Of a DNA stretch of 64,000 nt, positions 1 through 8,069 are shown piece by piece (the stretch's first letter is position 1; each line of letters starts with the position of its first letter). Both the position numbers and the translations under genes were made by a program. Source of the stretch: Korobacter sp963758505. Lineage in GTDB: Bacteria > Acidobacteriota > Terriglobia > Terriglobales > Acidobacteriaceae. Below the pieces are notes generated by a model. That model saw only the letters and a program-made list of their open reading frames with translations, was not told the DNA's origin and did no database searches. The stretch covers positions 1,550,001 through 1,614,000 of the forward strand of contig CAVWVJ010000003.1 of the NCBI GenBank assembly GCA_963758505.1. The letters are read 5' to 3'.

Positions 1-2210
1 TGCAAAAGGGTGAGCAGTCGCTGCCCGCGCTTGCGCGCCTGCACCCAAAAATCCAGGAACTGAACAGCAAGCTCCTGCCGGCCGGGATGAAGCTTCACCC
101 TCTGTATGACCGCACGGACCTTATTGGTGTGACCACCGGAACGGTTCGGCACCTCGTCCTGGTTGGGGTAGGCCTGGTATTACTTCTTCTTATCGCCTTC
201 CTCGGCGACTGGCGAATGTCATTGATCGCGGCGCTCAGCATCCCAGTGGCCTTGTTATTCGCGTTCGGTTTGATGGAACTCATTGGGCAATCGGCCAACC
301 TCATCTCTCTTGGATCGATTGATTTCGGCATTCTGGTGGACGCTGTGATCATCGGTCTTGATCACATGTATCGCCGACTGCAGGATCGCCCTGAGGACCA
401 GTCGCATTTCGATGCGATCGCCCTTGCCACTTCGGAGACGGCGCGCCCCGTCCTGTTTTCCGTATTGATCATTGTGGTCGCGCTGTTTCCGCTGTTCACG
501 ATGAGTGGTGTGCCCGGCAAGATTTTTGGTCCGATGTCAATCGCGTACGGTTTTGCATTGCTGGGAGCGCAGATTTTCGCCTTTGTCTTCGCTCCAGTGC
601 TCGCTTCGTGGGGAAACACGCGCCCGCTGCACAAGCGCACCCCGGTGGTTCGCTGGTTGCACCGGCGTTATACGAGGATCCTGGAGTTCACGCTCAAGCA
701 TCCATTCGTGATTGTGATTTCTTTCGGGGCGCTGCTGTTGCTGACGGTGGCGCTTCTTCCCGTGATGGGTGGCGAGTTCATGCCGAAGTTGGAGGAGGGA
801 AATCTTTGGGTACGGGCCACGCTTCCGCAGGATGTTTCGTTCGAGACCTCTTCCAAATTGGCAGATGAGATCCGGATAGAGTTGCTGCGCTACCCAGCGG
901 TGACCCACGTCGTGTCACAGCTTGGCCGTCCGGACGACGGGACCGATACCGCGGGCTTCAATAACCTCGAGTTCTTTGTGCAGCTCTTACCGCAATCCAA
1001 GTGGCCGGGAGGGCTGACAAAAGACAAGTTGATCACTCGGATGAACTCAGGCTTGGCAAAGTTCCCGGGTTCGGACTTTAACTTCTCGCAGAATATTCAG
1101 GATAACGTGGAAGAGGCGATGTCCGGCGTGAAGGGCGAGAATTCTCTGAAGCTCTTCGGCGACGATTTCGACGTCCTCACACAGAAAGCCCAGGACATTG
1201 CCAAGATCATGGGATCGGTGAAGGGCATTGAAGACTTGGGAGTATTTCGCGTCAACGGGCAGCCCAATCTGTTGATCTCCATCGATCGGGTCGCCGCAGG
1301 CCGCTACGGACTGATGGCCGCCGATCTCGATGCGGCCGTACAAGCTGCGATCGGTGGGATCACATCCACCCAGATCCTACAGGGAGATCGCCGCTTTGAT
1401 ATGGTCGTCCGTTTTCAACCGCAATTCCGCCAGGATCCCGAAGCCATCAAGAACATCCTGCTGCCCACGCCAGACGGCGGACGGGTTCCACTGGGGCAAG
1501 TGGCACAGGTCTCCATCCGGAACGGCGCGTTCATGATTTACCGCGAGAACGATCGGCGGTATATCCCCATCAAGTTCAGCGTGCGCGGCCGGGATCTCTC
1601 TTCCACGATGCAGGATGTGCAGGACAAACTGGAGCGCTCGATCGTGCTTCCCAAGGGCTATCACTACGAATGGGCGGGCGAATATGACAGCCTGAAGAAA
1701 GAGCAGCGCCGCTTGGCCATCATCCTGCCAATCACTCTGGCTGTGATCATTCTGTGCCTTTATCTTGCGTTTAACTCGTTAGGCGATGCGCTGCTGGTCG
1801 TGGGCATCCTTCCCGTCGCCCTTACTGGGGGTGCGCTGGCTCTCCTGGTAACCGGGACGCCCTTCAGCATCTCTGCCGCTGTCGGCTTCGCCTCGGCGAT
1901 TGGCGTTTCCACACTGGGCGCGCTGGTCTTTCTCAGCGCCATTCGACGCATGCAGCACGCAGGGTATTCGGCGAACCACGCCATTCGCGATGGCGCCATG
2001 GAAGAGATGCGACCCGTACTCATGGCCTGCCTTGCCGCCGGACTGGGATTGTTGCCGGCCGCCGTATCGCATGGCATTGGAGCACAAGCGCAGCAACCGC
2101 TGGCCCGCGTCGTGGTAGGCGCTATGGTCACCACATCGCTGGCGATTCTTATGCTTATCCCTGCACTTGTCTCCAAGATCGGACGCGGCAAGGATCAGCC
2201 TGCATCGTGA
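1..2210 (+). CDS. CzcA/CusA-family heavy-metal efflux RND transporter, C-terminal part (5' truncated)
   Basis: Inner-membrane proton/substrate antiporter subunit of a tripartite heavy-metal efflux pump. The reading frame is open from the first codon at base 3, and residues before the Met at 87 (LPAGMKLHPLYDRTDLI) match the periplasmic segment that precedes TM2 in this family, so the gene begins outside the window and about 735 of the usual ~1030 residues are present. Visible parts are TM2-TM6 with the TM4 relay motif DFGILVD...D, the second large periplasmic (porter) domain containing GEFMPKLEEGNLWVR, and TM8-TM12. The TM4 acidic triad of CzcA (D-x5-D-x6-E) is present except that the Glu is Asp and the usual DG is DA. 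The metal specificity cannot be read here; the membrane-fusion and outer-membrane partners would lie upstream. The stop is 7 bp from the end of the convergent next gene. Confidence 0.93.
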   Translation, partial: QKGEQSLPALARLHPKIQELNSKLLPAGMKLHPLYDRTDLIGVTTGTVRHLVLVGVGLVLLLLIAFLGDWRMSLIAALSIPVALLFAFGLMELIGQSANLISLGSIDFGILVDAVIIGLDHMYRRLQDRPEDQSHFDAIALATSETARPVLFSVLIIVVALFPLFTMSGVPGKIFGPMSIAYGFALLGAQIFAFVFAPVLASWGNTRPLHKRTPVVRWLHRRYTRILEFTLKHPFVIVISFGALLLLTVALLPVMGGEFMPKLEEGNLWVRATLPQDVSFETSSKLADEIRIELLRYPAVTHVVSQLGRPDDGTDTAGFNNLEFFVQLLPQSKWPGGLTKDKLITRMNSGLAKFPGSDFNFSQNIQDNVEEAMSGVKGENSLKLFGDDFDVLTQKAQDIAKIMGSVKGIEDLGVFRVNGQPNLLISIDRVAAGRYGLMAADLDAAVQAAIGGITSTQILQGDRRFDMVVRFQPQFRQDPEAIKNILLPTPDGGRVPLGQVAQVSIRNGAFMIYRENDRRYIPIKFSVRGRDLSSTMQDVQDKLERSIVLPKGYHYEWAGEYDSLKKEQRRLAIILPITLAVIILCLYLAFNSLGDALLVVGILPVALTGGALALLVTGTPFSISAAVGFASAIGVSTLGALVFLSAIRRMQHAGYSANHAIRDGAMEEMRPVLMACLAAGLGLLPAAVSHGIGAQAQQPLARVVVGAMVTTSLAILMLIPALVSKIGRGKDQPAS

Positions 2211-2217
2211 TCTTCCA

Positions 2218-5200
2218 CTACTTCTCTGTCCAGCTCGGCACCGTGCCAGGAGTCCAGGGTGCGCCGGCTGCTTGCAATTGCTTCTGTAGATTCACGAAAT
2301 CGACTTCCACGAGCTGGTGCAGATTTGCCAGCACGGTCGTGAATTCGCCCGCTGCGAGTTGGTAGGCGTCCAAGTCGGTCTGGGTGGGTTTCACGATTGC
2401 GAAACGCGTATCCATCATCACGCCTTCCACCCGGTCATTGATCGAGGCCGGGGTATTCTCGTTACGGGCTCTCAATGCCACGTCGCCGCGCAAAGTCCGC
2501 AGCAGATCGTCCGTTTCCCGGGATAGATGGTCTGCCGAGGCAAGCAGGCTACGATCGGCGTTCGGCGTCAGTCTCAGTGCCTCGTGCACTTCCTTCAGAT
2601 GAGCCTTCAATTCATTCGCAGACTTGACTGAGCCTTGAACCGCTCCGTAAAGCCGAGCAAGTTTCTGCTGGAATGCGAAGAGAGCATCGCGATCGGATGC
2701 AGCCATCTTGTAAACGCCCTCGGCGTACACCTCAAATGGCTGCACTTCTCCAAGGTCGGTGGTAACCCCGTGTACCCGCTGCGATAGACGAACTGTGTAT
2801 TTCCCCGGCAAGACGACGGCACTGTTGGGAATATCGAAGCCCTCATCTTCCTCATCATGCTTCTGTTCGATTGTCGGCTGTGAGTAATGAAAGTCCCATG
2901 CCGCACGATGCATACCCGGTGCATTCTCCGCATCGACCCGTCGAATCGCGTTTCCGTTTGCGTCATATACAGTGAGAAAAACCTGCGGCGCCGTCTCCTC
3001 GGCCTCGGCGCGCAGTTCGTCGGCCGTCGGATACTTGATGGGCTGCTTGTTCTTCTCCGCATCCTTTTCCGCAGCCTGCCGCTGCTCCTTCAGGCTCTTG
3101 ATGTGGTCCTTGAGGTAGTAGGTGAACGTCACACCATAAGGCGGGTTCGCGGCGGTGTAAAACGATTCACCTTGACTAGCTTTGCCATCGCCGCCCAATG
3201 GGAATGATGGGAGATAGAGGAGGGTGCGGCGTGGAGCAAACAGTGCTGCAGGTTTGTTCAGCGTGTCCAGCGAGATTCCGCGCAGCGGCGAGATGTCGTC
3301 GAGCACATAAATTCCACGCCCAAAGGTTGCCAGTACGAGATCGCCTTCGCGTTCCTGGATGACCGCATCGTGCACCGAGATCGTCGGCATGTCGCCCTTG
3401 AGTTGTACCCACTTCCCACCGCTGTTGGAAGAGAAGAAGATGCCAAACTCAGTTCCTGCAAAGAGAAGGCTGCGATCGACCGGATCCTCCGCGATGGCCA
3501 TGACCTGGCCGCGATCGGGAAGATTGGCAGACAAAGACGTCCACGTCTTGCCTGCATCCGTTGACTTCAAGATGTAGGGTTTGAAGTCGGAATTCTTATG
3601 GTTGTCGAAGGCGGCATAAATGGTATTCACGTCGTATTGCGACGCGATCAATCGGCTGACATAGGAATTGTCGGGAACACCGGCAAAGTGGTCCACCTTC
3701 GACCAGGAAGCTCCTCCGTCATGCGTAATGTGAATCAAGCCGTCATCGGTTCCGGCGAAAAGAAGATTCTCGTCCTTTGGCGATTCGGCAAAGGCAACGA
3801 TGTTTCCGTAAAAGGAGGTCGAAGCATTCTTAGCAACCGCGTCAGGTCCCCAAACTTTGCCCATGACCGGCAGAGAATTGCGGTCGATTTGGCGGCTCAG
3901 ATCCGGGCTGATCAGCTTCCATGAATCGCCGCGATCCTCCGACCGGTAAATCCGATTCGCCGCGAAATAAAGCCGTGTGTGCACGTGCGTTGAGACGTAG
4001 ATCGGAGAATCCCAATTCCACCGGTTAGGGGGGCCGTCCTTCGGATCGGGCGGCTGGATGCCAACAAAATTGCCAGTAGCGCGATCGAAGCGAATCAGGC
4101 CGCCGTTCTGCGATTCCGCATAGATCGTGTTGGGATCGACAGGATCTACCTGCGAACGGAATCCATCTCCCCCTGCCGTCATGAACCAGTCTGTGTTGAT
4201 AATTCCCGACGTGCTTCGGGTACGCGACGGTCCACCAAGGCTCTGGTTGTCCTGTGTCCCTCCATAGACGTAGTAGAAAGGCTCGGAGTTGTCGGCCACC
4301 ACGTCATAGAACTGCATGATCGGCAGATTGGCCTTAAAATTCCACGTCTCAGCGCGGTCCCACGATTCGTAAACCCCACCATCGCAGCCCACGAGATAAT
4401 GGCGCGTATTCTCCGGATCGATCCAGATTGCGTGATTGTCTACGTGTTTCGATTTCGTCGGCAGAGGCTTCACAGTCTTGCCGCCGTCATCGCTAACCAT
4501 AATCGCGAAGCCCATCACATAAATGCGGTCCAGGTTTTTAGGATCGGCTACGATCTGTGCGTAATACATTGCGGTGCTGTCGTACGGATTGCGCTTCTCC
4601 CAGGAAGCTCCGCGGTCGCGTGAGCGAAAAATGCCGCCCTTTCCCTCGGATGCTTCGATGGTGGCGTAGATCACATTGTTGTCGACCGGAGAGATGGCGA
4701 TGCCAATCCTTCCCATGTCCACCGTGGGAAGGCCATTCTTCAGCTTGTTCCAACTCGCGCCGGCGTCGCTAGACTTGTATATAGCGGACTCAGGGCCGCC
4801 GTCGATCAATGTCCAGACGTGCCGCCGGCGCTGGTACGCAGCCGCGTACAAAACGTCAGGATTGCCGGGATCCTGCGCGACATCCGTGATTCCTGTGTTC
4901 TCGCTAATGCTCAGAATGTTCTTCCAGGTTTTCCCGCCGTCCGTGGTCTTGTAGAGTCCGCGATCTCCTCCAGGTCCCCAAAGAGGTCCTTGGGCCGCGA
5001 CGTAAACCACGCTGGAGTCGCGAGGATCGATGACAATCCGCGCAATGTGCTCCGATTTTTCGAGCCCAACCTTTTTCCACGTCTTGCCCGCATCTTCGCT
5101 TTTGTATAAGCCATCACCATAACTGACGCTGCGTTGCGAGTTGAGCTCTCCCGTCCCGACCCAAACCACGTTCGGATCCTTCGGGTCGAGAGCGATGGCG

Positions 5201-5649
5201 CCAATCGAATATGACCCCTGGTCGTCGAAAATTGGATCATAGGTCGTACCGGCGTTCGTCGTCTTCCACACGCCACCCGAAGCAGAGGCCACGTAATAGG
5301 TGCTCTTGTTCGTGGGATCCACCGCGAAGGCAATCACGCGCCCAGAGAAGACCGCGGGACCGAGATTTCGCAGCTTCAGTCCGGCAAACGTCCCATCCGA
5401 CATCGGATCGGCAGGCTTCTTCGCCTCTTCTGGATTCTTCCCTTTTTCCTGCGCCTTCTTTTCCGATTGCTTCTTCTGGTCGGCTTTCGATGCGGGTCCG
5501 TTATTCGCACCTACATCGCTGTCGCCCTTCTTCTTGCCTTGTTCTTTCTTTTCCGGCGTCGAGGTATTGGCCTGCGAGAACAGCAATTGGGGAACAATGA
5601 GGAAAAACATCAGGAAAAGCTTAAAGATCAGGCGATAGAAGACGAGCAC
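2218..5649 (-). CDS. Secreted BNR/Asp-box (VPS10/sortilin-like) beta-propeller protein
   Basis: An 1143-residue exported protein. The start is a GTG with a good AGGAG site 6 bases upstream, followed by a hydrophobic signal sequence ending near LLFSQ. Residues about 28-85 are a Lys/Glu/Gln-rich charged linker. The body carries many Asp-box (S-x-D-x-G-x-T-W) motifs, e.g. KSEDAGKTW, KTTDGGKTW, RSRDRGASW, KSTDAGKTW, so it folds as one or two beta-propellers of the sortilin/sialidase type; the last ~350 residues form a separate domain (NPPYGVTFTYYLKDH) with helical stretches. Such proteins are abundant in Acidobacteriota and are often annotated as glycosyl hydrolases or WD40/YVTN/BNR-like, but I see no catalytic signature. 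Its substrate or partner is unknown. It stands alone, convergent with the efflux gene. Confidence 0.85.
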   Translation of the reverse strand: MLVFYRLIFKLFLMFFLIVPQLLFSQANTSTPEKKEQGKKKGDSDVGANNGPASKADQKKQSEKKAQEKGKNPEEAKKPADPMSDGTFAGLKLRNLGPAVFSGRVIAFAVDPTNKSTYYVASASGGVWKTTNAGTTYDPIFDDQGSYSIGAIALDPKDPNVVWVGTGELNSQRSVSYGDGLYKSEDAGKTWKKVGLEKSEHIARIVIDPRDSSVVYVAAQGPLWGPGGDRGLYKTTDGGKTWKNILSISENTGITDVAQDPGNPDVLYAAAYQRRRHVWTLIDGGPESAIYKSSDAGASWNKLKNGLPTVDMGRIGIAISPVDNNVIYATIEASEGKGGIFRSRDRGASWEKRNPYDSTAMYYAQIVADPKNLDRIYVMGFAIMVSDDGGKTVKPLPTKSKHVDNHAIWIDPENTRHYLVGCDGGVYESWDRAETWNFKANLPIMQFYDVVADNSEPFYYVYGGTQDNQSLGGPSRTRSTSGIINTDWFMTAGGDGFRSQVDPVDPNTIYAESQNGGLIRFDRATGNFVGIQPPDPKDGPPNRWNWDSPIYVSTHVHTRLYFAANRIYRSEDRGDSWKLISPDLSRQIDRNSLPVMGKVWGPDAVAKNASTSFYGNIVAFAESPKDENLLFAGTDDGLIHITHDGGASWSKVDHFAGVPDNSYVSRLIASQYDVNTIYAAFDNHKNSDFKPYILKSTDAGKTWTSLSANLPDRGQVMAIAEDPVDRSLLFAGTEFGIFFSSNSGGKWVQLKGDMPTISVHDAVIQEREGDLVLATFGRGIYVLDDISPLRGISLDTLNKPAALFAPRRTLLYLPSFPLGGDGKASQGESFYTAANPPYGVTFTYYLKDHIKSLKEQRQAAEKDAEKNKQPIKYPTADELRAEAEETAPQVFLTVYDANGNAIRRVDAENAPGMHRAAWDFHYSQPTIEQKHDEEDEGFDIPNSAVVLPGKYTVRLSQRVHGVTTDLGEVQPFEVYAEGVYKMAASDRDALFAFQQKLARLYGAVQGSVKSANELKAHLKEVHEALRLTPNADRSLLASADHLSRETDDLLRTLRGDVALRARNENTPASINDRVEGVMMDTRFAIVKPTQTDLDAYQLAAGEFTTVLANLHQLVEVDFVNLQKQLQAAGAPWTPGTVPSWTEK

Positions 5650-5750
5650 TGGAACTCCTGCGACACGAGGAAGTAGAAAGCAAAGACCTGCAGCGTCCTA
5701 TACGATCAAGGAGAGTGGCAGAAAATGCAAGCCGCGTCGGCTTCGCAGGT

Positions 5751-6299
5751 TCAGTCTTCGAGACGGGACGCGATCTCGAACATCTTGGTCACGCTGTTCC
5801 AATTCCGTGCCGTAGCGGATGTTTTGAAAATGCGATCGAGCACCGGGACCAGCTTCGATCGCCCCGCACCGTCAGGGAAATAAACGTAGAGCTCGCGACC
5901 CACCAGGCGCATTTCCTCGGGCGAAGCAATTACGCTTTCAATCTTCTTCCGCGTCTCGGCCATGGGCTCGCTCGCGAGGAAACTTACCAGGAGCTTGTTG
6001 GGCGGAACATCCTTTCGCTTTGCGAAGGGATTTGCGGCGATTACGTCGCCCATCTGCGACTTCGTTCGCAGGATAATTTCAGGGCGCACACCGAACGCTT
6101 TCTCGACGGCAGCCTGTATTTTCTTCGCGAGCGCCGTTTCGTCCGTGATCTTCGTGCGGAAAATCACGTTCCCGCTCTGCACATAAGTTTGGGCATCCTG
6201 AAACCGAAGCGAGTTGTAGAGCTCGCGTAGCGCGTCCATCTTGATGAGGTTGTGGCCCCCAACATTGATGCCCCGCAGCATGGAAACAAAGACAGGCAT
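5751..6299 (-). CDS. DUF1697 domain-containing protein
   Basis: A 182-residue cytoplasmic protein beginning MPVFVSMLRGINVGGHNLIKM, the hallmark N-terminus of the DUF1697 family, followed by LRELYNSLRFQDAQTYVQSG, which completes the signature 'L..LG....TYiQSGNvvF'. The length matches single-domain family members. Its biochemical function is unknown. The gene is followed on the same strand by no close partner; the next gene upstream (6321-6755) is 21 bp away and may share its transcript. Confidence 0.9.
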   Translation of the reverse strand: MPVFVSMLRGINVGGHNLIKMDALRELYNSLRFQDAQTYVQSGNVIFRTKITDETALAKKIQAAVEKAFGVRPEIILRTKSQMGDVIAANPFAKRKDVPPNKLLVSFLASEPMAETRKKIESVIASPEEMRLVGRELYVYFPDGAGRSKLVPVLDRIFKTSATARNWNSVTKMFEIASRLED

Positions 6300-6320
6300 G
6301 GCAGGGGAGTATAACCCCAG

Positions 6321-6755
6321 TCAATCGCCAGCGCTGTGGAGGCGCTCGCGCCGCTTTTGCCACTCTTCGGTCGAGAAAATGCGCGGTCCAAGCTCAATCA
6401 AACGGGGCAACATCTGGAAGACGGAAATGGAAGTCCAGGGTTTTCCCTCCCGAGTCTGGAACCCGCGGCGGTTCAGCTCCTCTGCGATGCTCCAATACGG
6501 CCCCTCTTGGACGGTGAGTTCCATCATTAACACCAGGGCTTGCCATTCCTTTGGATTCACCTCCACGGTTGCCGTCTCCGGGGAGAGTTGCAGGCCGAAG
6601 GGAATGGGTTCCGGCAGCGACGCAGTACCCTCGGGAGTATCGCGCTCCCATTCCACAGCAACCATGCGCCAGCCTCGGCCGATGCGGTCTTCGACGTCCC
6701 GTTCTGTAAGTGGAGCACTCAGAAGTTGGCGCTCACGTCGGGTCCGGCTGCTCAT
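6321..6755 (-). CDS. Small recombinase-domain-like hypothetical protein
   Basis: 144 residues. The C-terminal part (about 88-125) reads SIAEELNRRGFQTREGKPW followed by TSISVFQMLPRLIE, which resembles the 'iA..LN..Gi.tr.G..Wt...v..iL' DNA-binding helix unit of the 'Recombinase' domain in large serine recombinases. No serine-recombinase catalytic domain (Y-x-R-x-S) is present, so this is not an active recombinase. The N-terminal half (MSSRTRRERQLLSAPLTERD) is charged and unrecognised. It may be a stand-alone DNA-binding protein or a domesticated remnant. It lies 21 bp upstream of the DUF1697 gene in the same direction. Confidence 0.65.
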   Translation of the reverse strand: MSSRTRRERQLLSAPLTERDVEDRIGRGWRMVAVEWERDTPEGTASLPEPIPFGLQLSPETATVEVNPKEWQALVLMMELTVQEGPYWSIAEELNRRGFQTREGKPWTSISVFQMLPRLIELGPRIFSTEEWQKRRERLHSAGD

Positions 6756-6925
6756 CTAGACTCCCAGACAGCTGCTGCGCACTCTTCAGTGCAGCTTCTT
6801 AGCCACCCGAGCGACGGAACTTAGCGAGCAATTTCAATAGTTTAGGAATGTCTCTTGCAAAAGGCGTGGACTTCGTTGTCCGCGCTGGAACACCGGTGTG
6901 CGGAAACGGCCATTTCGCGGTTCGC

Positions 6926-7267
6926 CTATACACCAACCCCGAGGCCACTTTCTCCCGCGCCGCTCTCCAGTTTCTCGATTACCTGCTGCAGCGTCTCCTT
7001 GTAATCCTTCGAGAGTTCCTGGAAGGAAACTGCCATGCCGACGCCGGGGTGCGACGTACTGACGATCCCCACGCCGCTGATTTCCTGGCCTTCCGCTTCC
7101 AGCTTGAAGCGAACTTCCGTATTGAGCGGCCAAGGTGCGAAGTTATTTACATAAAAGCCGCCCATGGAGATATCGCCGAGCTCTCCCCATAGGCGCCCGT
7201 TTGCGCCGTTGGTGAGATCAGCACTCCCACTGCAGGGAAAACGAAGGTTCTTGCGCTTGGAATCCAT
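6926..7267 (-). CDS. PilZ domain protein (possible c-di-GMP effector)
   Basis: 113 residues that form a single PilZ beta-barrel. The two c-di-GMP contact motifs are recognisable: RKNLR near residues 5-9 (RxxxR) and DISMGG near 33-38 (D/N-x-S-x-x-G). No membrane or output domain is attached, so it would act as a diffusible adaptor in the cytoplasm. An ATG start at 7267 gives the full motif set. The last ~12 residues are a Gly-rich tail. Its partner is not evident; neighbours are unrelated. Confidence 0.85.
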   Translation of the reverse strand: MDSKRKNLRFPCSGSADLTNGANGRLWGELGDISMGGFYVNNFAPWPLNTEVRFKLEAEGQEISGVGIVSTSHPGVGMAVSFQELSKDYKETLQQVIEKLESGAGESGLGVGV

Positions 7268-7680
7268 GGCGTGTCGCAGCCTTTCACGAATGTCATGAAC
7301 TGCTTACCGGGGTAGTCGAGCAGGAGTTTACACCCCGGTGAGAGTCTCTCGCGAGCTTTTCGCGCCCGGTGTGCAGCTTCCTTCCGCCTCTACCCTTGGC
7401 ATGAGGAACATATGGTTATCGAATCCGAGTAGCTGGATCGTGCGTACTCCTTGACACGGAACGCGCAGGAAGATTACGAGCCGAGGAAAAGAATTTTGAA
7501 CACAATTTTCAAAATTGGTGTAACTTCCTTCGGGCGCGTTCGTCGCATCCGTCACGAGCCCTACCAAGGCTCTGCGCGGAAGCGCAGTCCGCCGGGTTTC
7601 CAGGCAAGCTCAGCCTAACCGGCCGCAACGTCGAACAACTCTTGCGTTACACGCTACACAACAACTCGAAAGGAATAGAC
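7268..7680. other. 413-bp intergenic region upstream of the bufferin operon
   Basis: Separates the minus-strand PilZ gene from the plus-strand bufA. I find no convincing gene: a minus-strand reading frame at 7328-7567 has neither domain nor ribosome site. The region holds an AT-rich palindrome at 7492-7517 and a TTGACA hexamer at 7451-7456, but no good matching -10. It should carry the operon promoter and operator. Confidence 0.6.
7492..7517. promoter_or_regulatory. AT-rich palindrome, candidate operator of the bufferin operon
   Basis: CAATTTTCAAAATTG at 7503-7517 is a perfect 7-1-7 inverted repeat. A further copy of the left arm, AATTTTGA at 7492-7499, can pair with TCAAAATT at 7509-7516. 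ACAC (7500-7503) and GTGT (7518-7521) flank it. It lies 163 bp upstream of the bufA start in an otherwise GC-rich gap, as expected for a repressor or metal-sensor site. The protein binding it is unknown. Confidence 0.4.
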
Positions 7681-7998
7681 ATGAAGAACACCGCGATGAA
7701 GGCCCTCCTGTTGAGCGCAGCAATGACTGGTTTGTTGGCTGGTGCGAATGCCGCTACCACGCCGACGAACAGCACCTCCAACAGCCCGACGACCGTGAAG
7801 GCGAGCACCAGCTCCGCCAGAATGGTTCTCGCGCAGAACAACGCCGGCGACACCGACAAGCACGCCTGTAAAGGCAAAAACGACTGCAAAGGCAAGGGCG
7901 GCTGCAAGTCCAGCGACAACGGCTGCAAGGGCAAGAACTCCTGTAAGGGCAAGGGCGGTTGCGCCACCGACGGCTCTCCGATGCCGAAGGCTGTTTAG
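7681..7998 (+). CDS. bufA: Bufferin-type RiPP precursor, secreted Cys-rich peptide (BufA2-like)
   Basis: 105 residues from ATG 7681, chosen because AAAGGAA lies just upstream and the signal peptide begins there (an upstream in-frame start at 7642 would mask it). A Sec signal peptide spans residues 1-24 (hydrophobic LLLSAAMTGLLAGANA), followed by a Thr/Ser/Asn-rich spacer 25-58 and a core 60-98 with six cysteines (63, 69, 75, 82, 88, 94). The core is a duplication: CKGKNDCKGKGGC and CKGKNSCKGKGGC, joined by KSSDNG. Position directly before DUF692, DUF2063 and DoxX genes identifies it as the substrate of the MNIO enzyme. In characterised bufferins Cys residues become thiooxazoles and the exported peptide binds copper in the periplasm. 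That chemistry is known for relatives and only inferred here; the BufA2 subtype is from memory. Confidence 0.85.
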   Translation: MKNTAMKALLLSAAMTGLLAGANAATTPTNSTSNSPTTVKASTSSARMVLAQNNAGDTDKHACKGKNDCKGKGGCKSSDNGCKGKNSCKGKGGCATDGSPMPKAV

Positions 7999-8011
7999 TT
8001 CATCGCTCCTG

Positions 8012-8037
8012 GAGGGCCGGACCCAAACCCGGCCCTC
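8012..8037 (+). terminator. Strong hairpin between bufA and bufB (attenuator or mRNA-stabilising)
   Basis: GAGGGCCGG (8012-8020) pairs perfectly with CCGGCCCTC (8029-8037) across an 8-base loop, followed by GGTTTCCCTT. There is no clean T-run, so it more likely lowers read-through or protects the bufA transcript 3' end than acting as a full terminator. This would allow much more precursor than enzyme. Confidence 0.6.
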
Positions 8038-8069
8038 GGTTTCCCTTACACTGCAATCTAGAGAAGGCA

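Noticed and set aside
7328..7567. 79-residue minus-strand frame in the bufferin leader
   Set aside because: No ribosome site or family resemblance, and it covers the palindrome; treated as non-coding.
7959..8069. 37-residue N-terminal extension of BufB
   Set aside because: It overlaps bufA and the hairpin, lacks a ribosome site, and DUF692 begins at RFNGYTDYGIGIG after ATG 8070.
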